From Nitriliruptoraceae bacterium (GTDB lineage: Bacteria > Actinomycetota > Nitriliruptoria > Nitriliruptorales > Nitriliruptoraceae), in contig SLLJ01000034.1 of NCBI GenBank assembly GCA_007134165.1, positions 1 through 6,430 on the forward strand: 6,430 nt of DNA, read 5' to 3'. Shown piece by piece: positions 5,894 to 6,430 of this stretch. Under the pieces are notes generated by a model. That model made no database searches. It was not told the DNA's origin and saw nothing but the letters and a program-made list of their open reading frames with translations. A program made the position numbers and the translations under genes. The stretch's first letter is position 1. Each line of letters starts with the position of its first letter.

Positions 5894-6211
5894 GACGCCA
5901 CCGCACGTCCGCGGTCACCGAAGTGTTCGCCTGCCGAACAGCCCGGTGCACCCACCGGAAACTGCGGTCGGCAACGCCTGACCCGAGTCCAGGCATCCCG
6001 CCCCTGTGTGCCCGGCGCTCCGGGGGAGCGACCCGGCGCAGGCAGTAGTCGGACGGCACCGGTTGATGCCGGCGGAGGCGCCCCGGCATGCCGCCTGGTC
6101 GGCTGGTACCCAAGGCAACTCAGAAGGCCAGACCATTGCACCTGCGCCAACGGGGATCTCGTGCGGTGGCGGCCGGGAGGCTGGCGGGGTGTCTGCGGCC
6201 GGCTGGGAGGT
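5894..6211. other. Gene-free stretch between the partial right-end gene and the small acidic gene
   Basis: I see no supported gene in this interval. The frames that stay open on either strand are Arg/Pro/Gly-rich without ribosome binding sites or motifs. It holds the palindrome at 5924-5940 and a perfect 7-bp inverted repeat, ATGCCGG (6066-6072) with CCGGCAT (6083-6089), around a 10-nt loop. It should also contain the promoter of the small acidic gene, but no clear -35/-10 pair could be picked out. Confidence 0.5.
5924..5940. promoter_or_regulatory. Perfect palindrome TGTTCG-N5-CGAACA, candidate operator
   Basis: Two 6-bp arms around CCTGC form a 17-bp inverted repeat, about 73 bp upstream of the start of the small acidic gene. 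The size and symmetry suit a dimeric repressor. It is not the actinobacterial LexA box, whose arms have the opposite order (CGAAC then GTTCG). The sequence CTGCCGAAC inside it recurs in the terminator-like hairpin at 6212-6242. Confidence 0.35.
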
Positions 6212-6242
6212 CGGCTGCCGAACTTCGGGGGTTCGGCAGCCG
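6212..6242 (-). terminator. Strong 12-bp hairpin, likely terminator of the partial right-end gene
   Basis: CGGCTGCCGAAC (6212-6223) and GTTCGGCAGCCG (6231-6242) pair perfectly over 12 bp around a 7-nt loop. On the minus strand it begins 5 nt after the TGA at 6250-6248. There is no T-run on either side. Position, length and GC content fit an actinobacterial terminator. Confidence 0.65.
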
Positions 6243-6247
6243 GGCCT

Positions 6248-6430
6248 TCACGCTGTTGAGCCGGGACGGCCGGTGTCGGTGTGGGCCGGTGTCGGACGGT
6301 CCGGGCCGGGTCGGCCGGTGTCGGACGGTCGGGGCCGGGTAGGTCGGGTCGGGTTGGTCGGGGCCGGGAGGTTGGTGGTGTGCGTGGGGTTGTCCACCGG
6401 TCGGATGGTCGGGGATGCGAAGGTCACACC
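6248..6430 (-). CDS. Partial C-terminal end of an unknown protein with Pro/Thr/Arg-rich tail
   Basis: A minus-strand frame is open from the window edge for 60 codons to a TGA at 6250-6248; its start lies outside the window. It begins GVTFASPTIRPVDNPTHTTN and continues as low-complexity sequence with PAPTNPTRPTRPRP and two TGRPG motifs. In the last part such a frame could stay open by composition alone, because this strand is C-rich. The hairpin 5 nt after the stop is the best support. In several actinobacteria a class A penicillin-binding protein (PonA type) lies a few genes upstream of rpsF and ends in a Pro/Thr-rich tail. This fragment could be such a tail, but it contains no catalytic motif, so the identity is conjecture. 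Confidence 0.5.
   Translation of the reverse strand, partial: GVTFASPTIRPVDNPTHTTNLPAPTNPTRPTRPRPSDTGRPGPDRPTPAHTDTGRPGSTA
6284..6370 (+). repeat. About three degenerate 29-nt tandem units
   Basis: Units at 6284-6312 and 6313-6341 agree at 27 of 29 positions and share GGCCGGTGTCGGACGGTC. A third unit at 6342-6370 agrees with the second at about 20 of 29 and shares GGTCGGGGCCGGG. A related GGCCGGTGTCGG also occurs at 6268-6279. The plus strand is G-rich (many GGG runs). Since 29 is not a multiple of 3, each unit is read in a different frame by the overlapping partial gene. Confidence 0.7.

Noticed and set aside
5615..6259. A plus-strand open frame of 214 codons.
   Set aside because: It lies opposite the small acidic gene and the gene-free stretch, has a His/Gly/Arg-rich composition, and has no ribosome binding site or motif.
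6268..6370. A CRISPR-like array of 29-nt repeats.
   Set aside because: The repeats are contiguous without unique spacers and degenerate quickly, which is a minisatellite and not a CRISPR array.

Overview
The window is GC-rich and reads as chromosomal DNA of an actinomycete (Actinomycetota). The evidence is the minus-strand gene order rpsF, ssb, rpsR, rplI, dnaB, the strong G/C preference at third codon positions, the frequent GTG starts and the SSB and DnaB sequences themselves. I cannot name the genus. All convincing genes lie on the minus strand, so transcription runs from high to low coordinates.

Right end (6430 to about 5624). A minus-strand reading frame enters from beyond the window, carries a Pro/Thr/Arg-rich tail and stops at 6248. 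A 12-bp GC-rich hairpin (6212-6242) follows 5 nt later, like a terminator. The coding end overlaps about three degenerate 29-nt tandem units. A roughly 320-base stretch with no recognised gene follows, holding a perfect TGTTCG-N5-CGAACA palindrome. Next comes a well-supported 75-residue acidic protein (5624-5851) with a perfect GAGGAG ribosome binding site, followed by another hairpin.

Middle (5522 to 4684). A poorly conserved stretch (5007-5503) looks like a frameshifted remnant of a CpsD/BY-kinase-type P-loop protein: two overlapping frames each hold part of a recognisable pattern. It is followed by a good sigma-70-type promoter (TTGTGA, 17 bp, TATCGT) and a long GC-rich structured leader in front of rpsF.

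Left two thirds (4683 to 97). This is an operon of translation and replication genes: S6 (rpsF), single-stranded DNA-binding protein (ssb), S18 (rpsR, four-cysteine zinc form), L9 (rplI, with an unusual acidic tail of about 75 residues) and the replicative helicase DnaB (no intein). A membrane sensor histidine kinase starts inside the dnaB stop codon (TGATG), so it is probably translated by coupling to dnaB. No response regulator is visible. A small hairpin lies downstream of the kinase.

The core operon is ordinary. The points of interest are the insert between the core operon and the upstream gene (small acidic protein, kinase-like remnant, palindrome), the structured rpsF leader, the L9 tail and the dnaB-coupled kinase. 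I found no phage, transposon, CRISPR or defence system.
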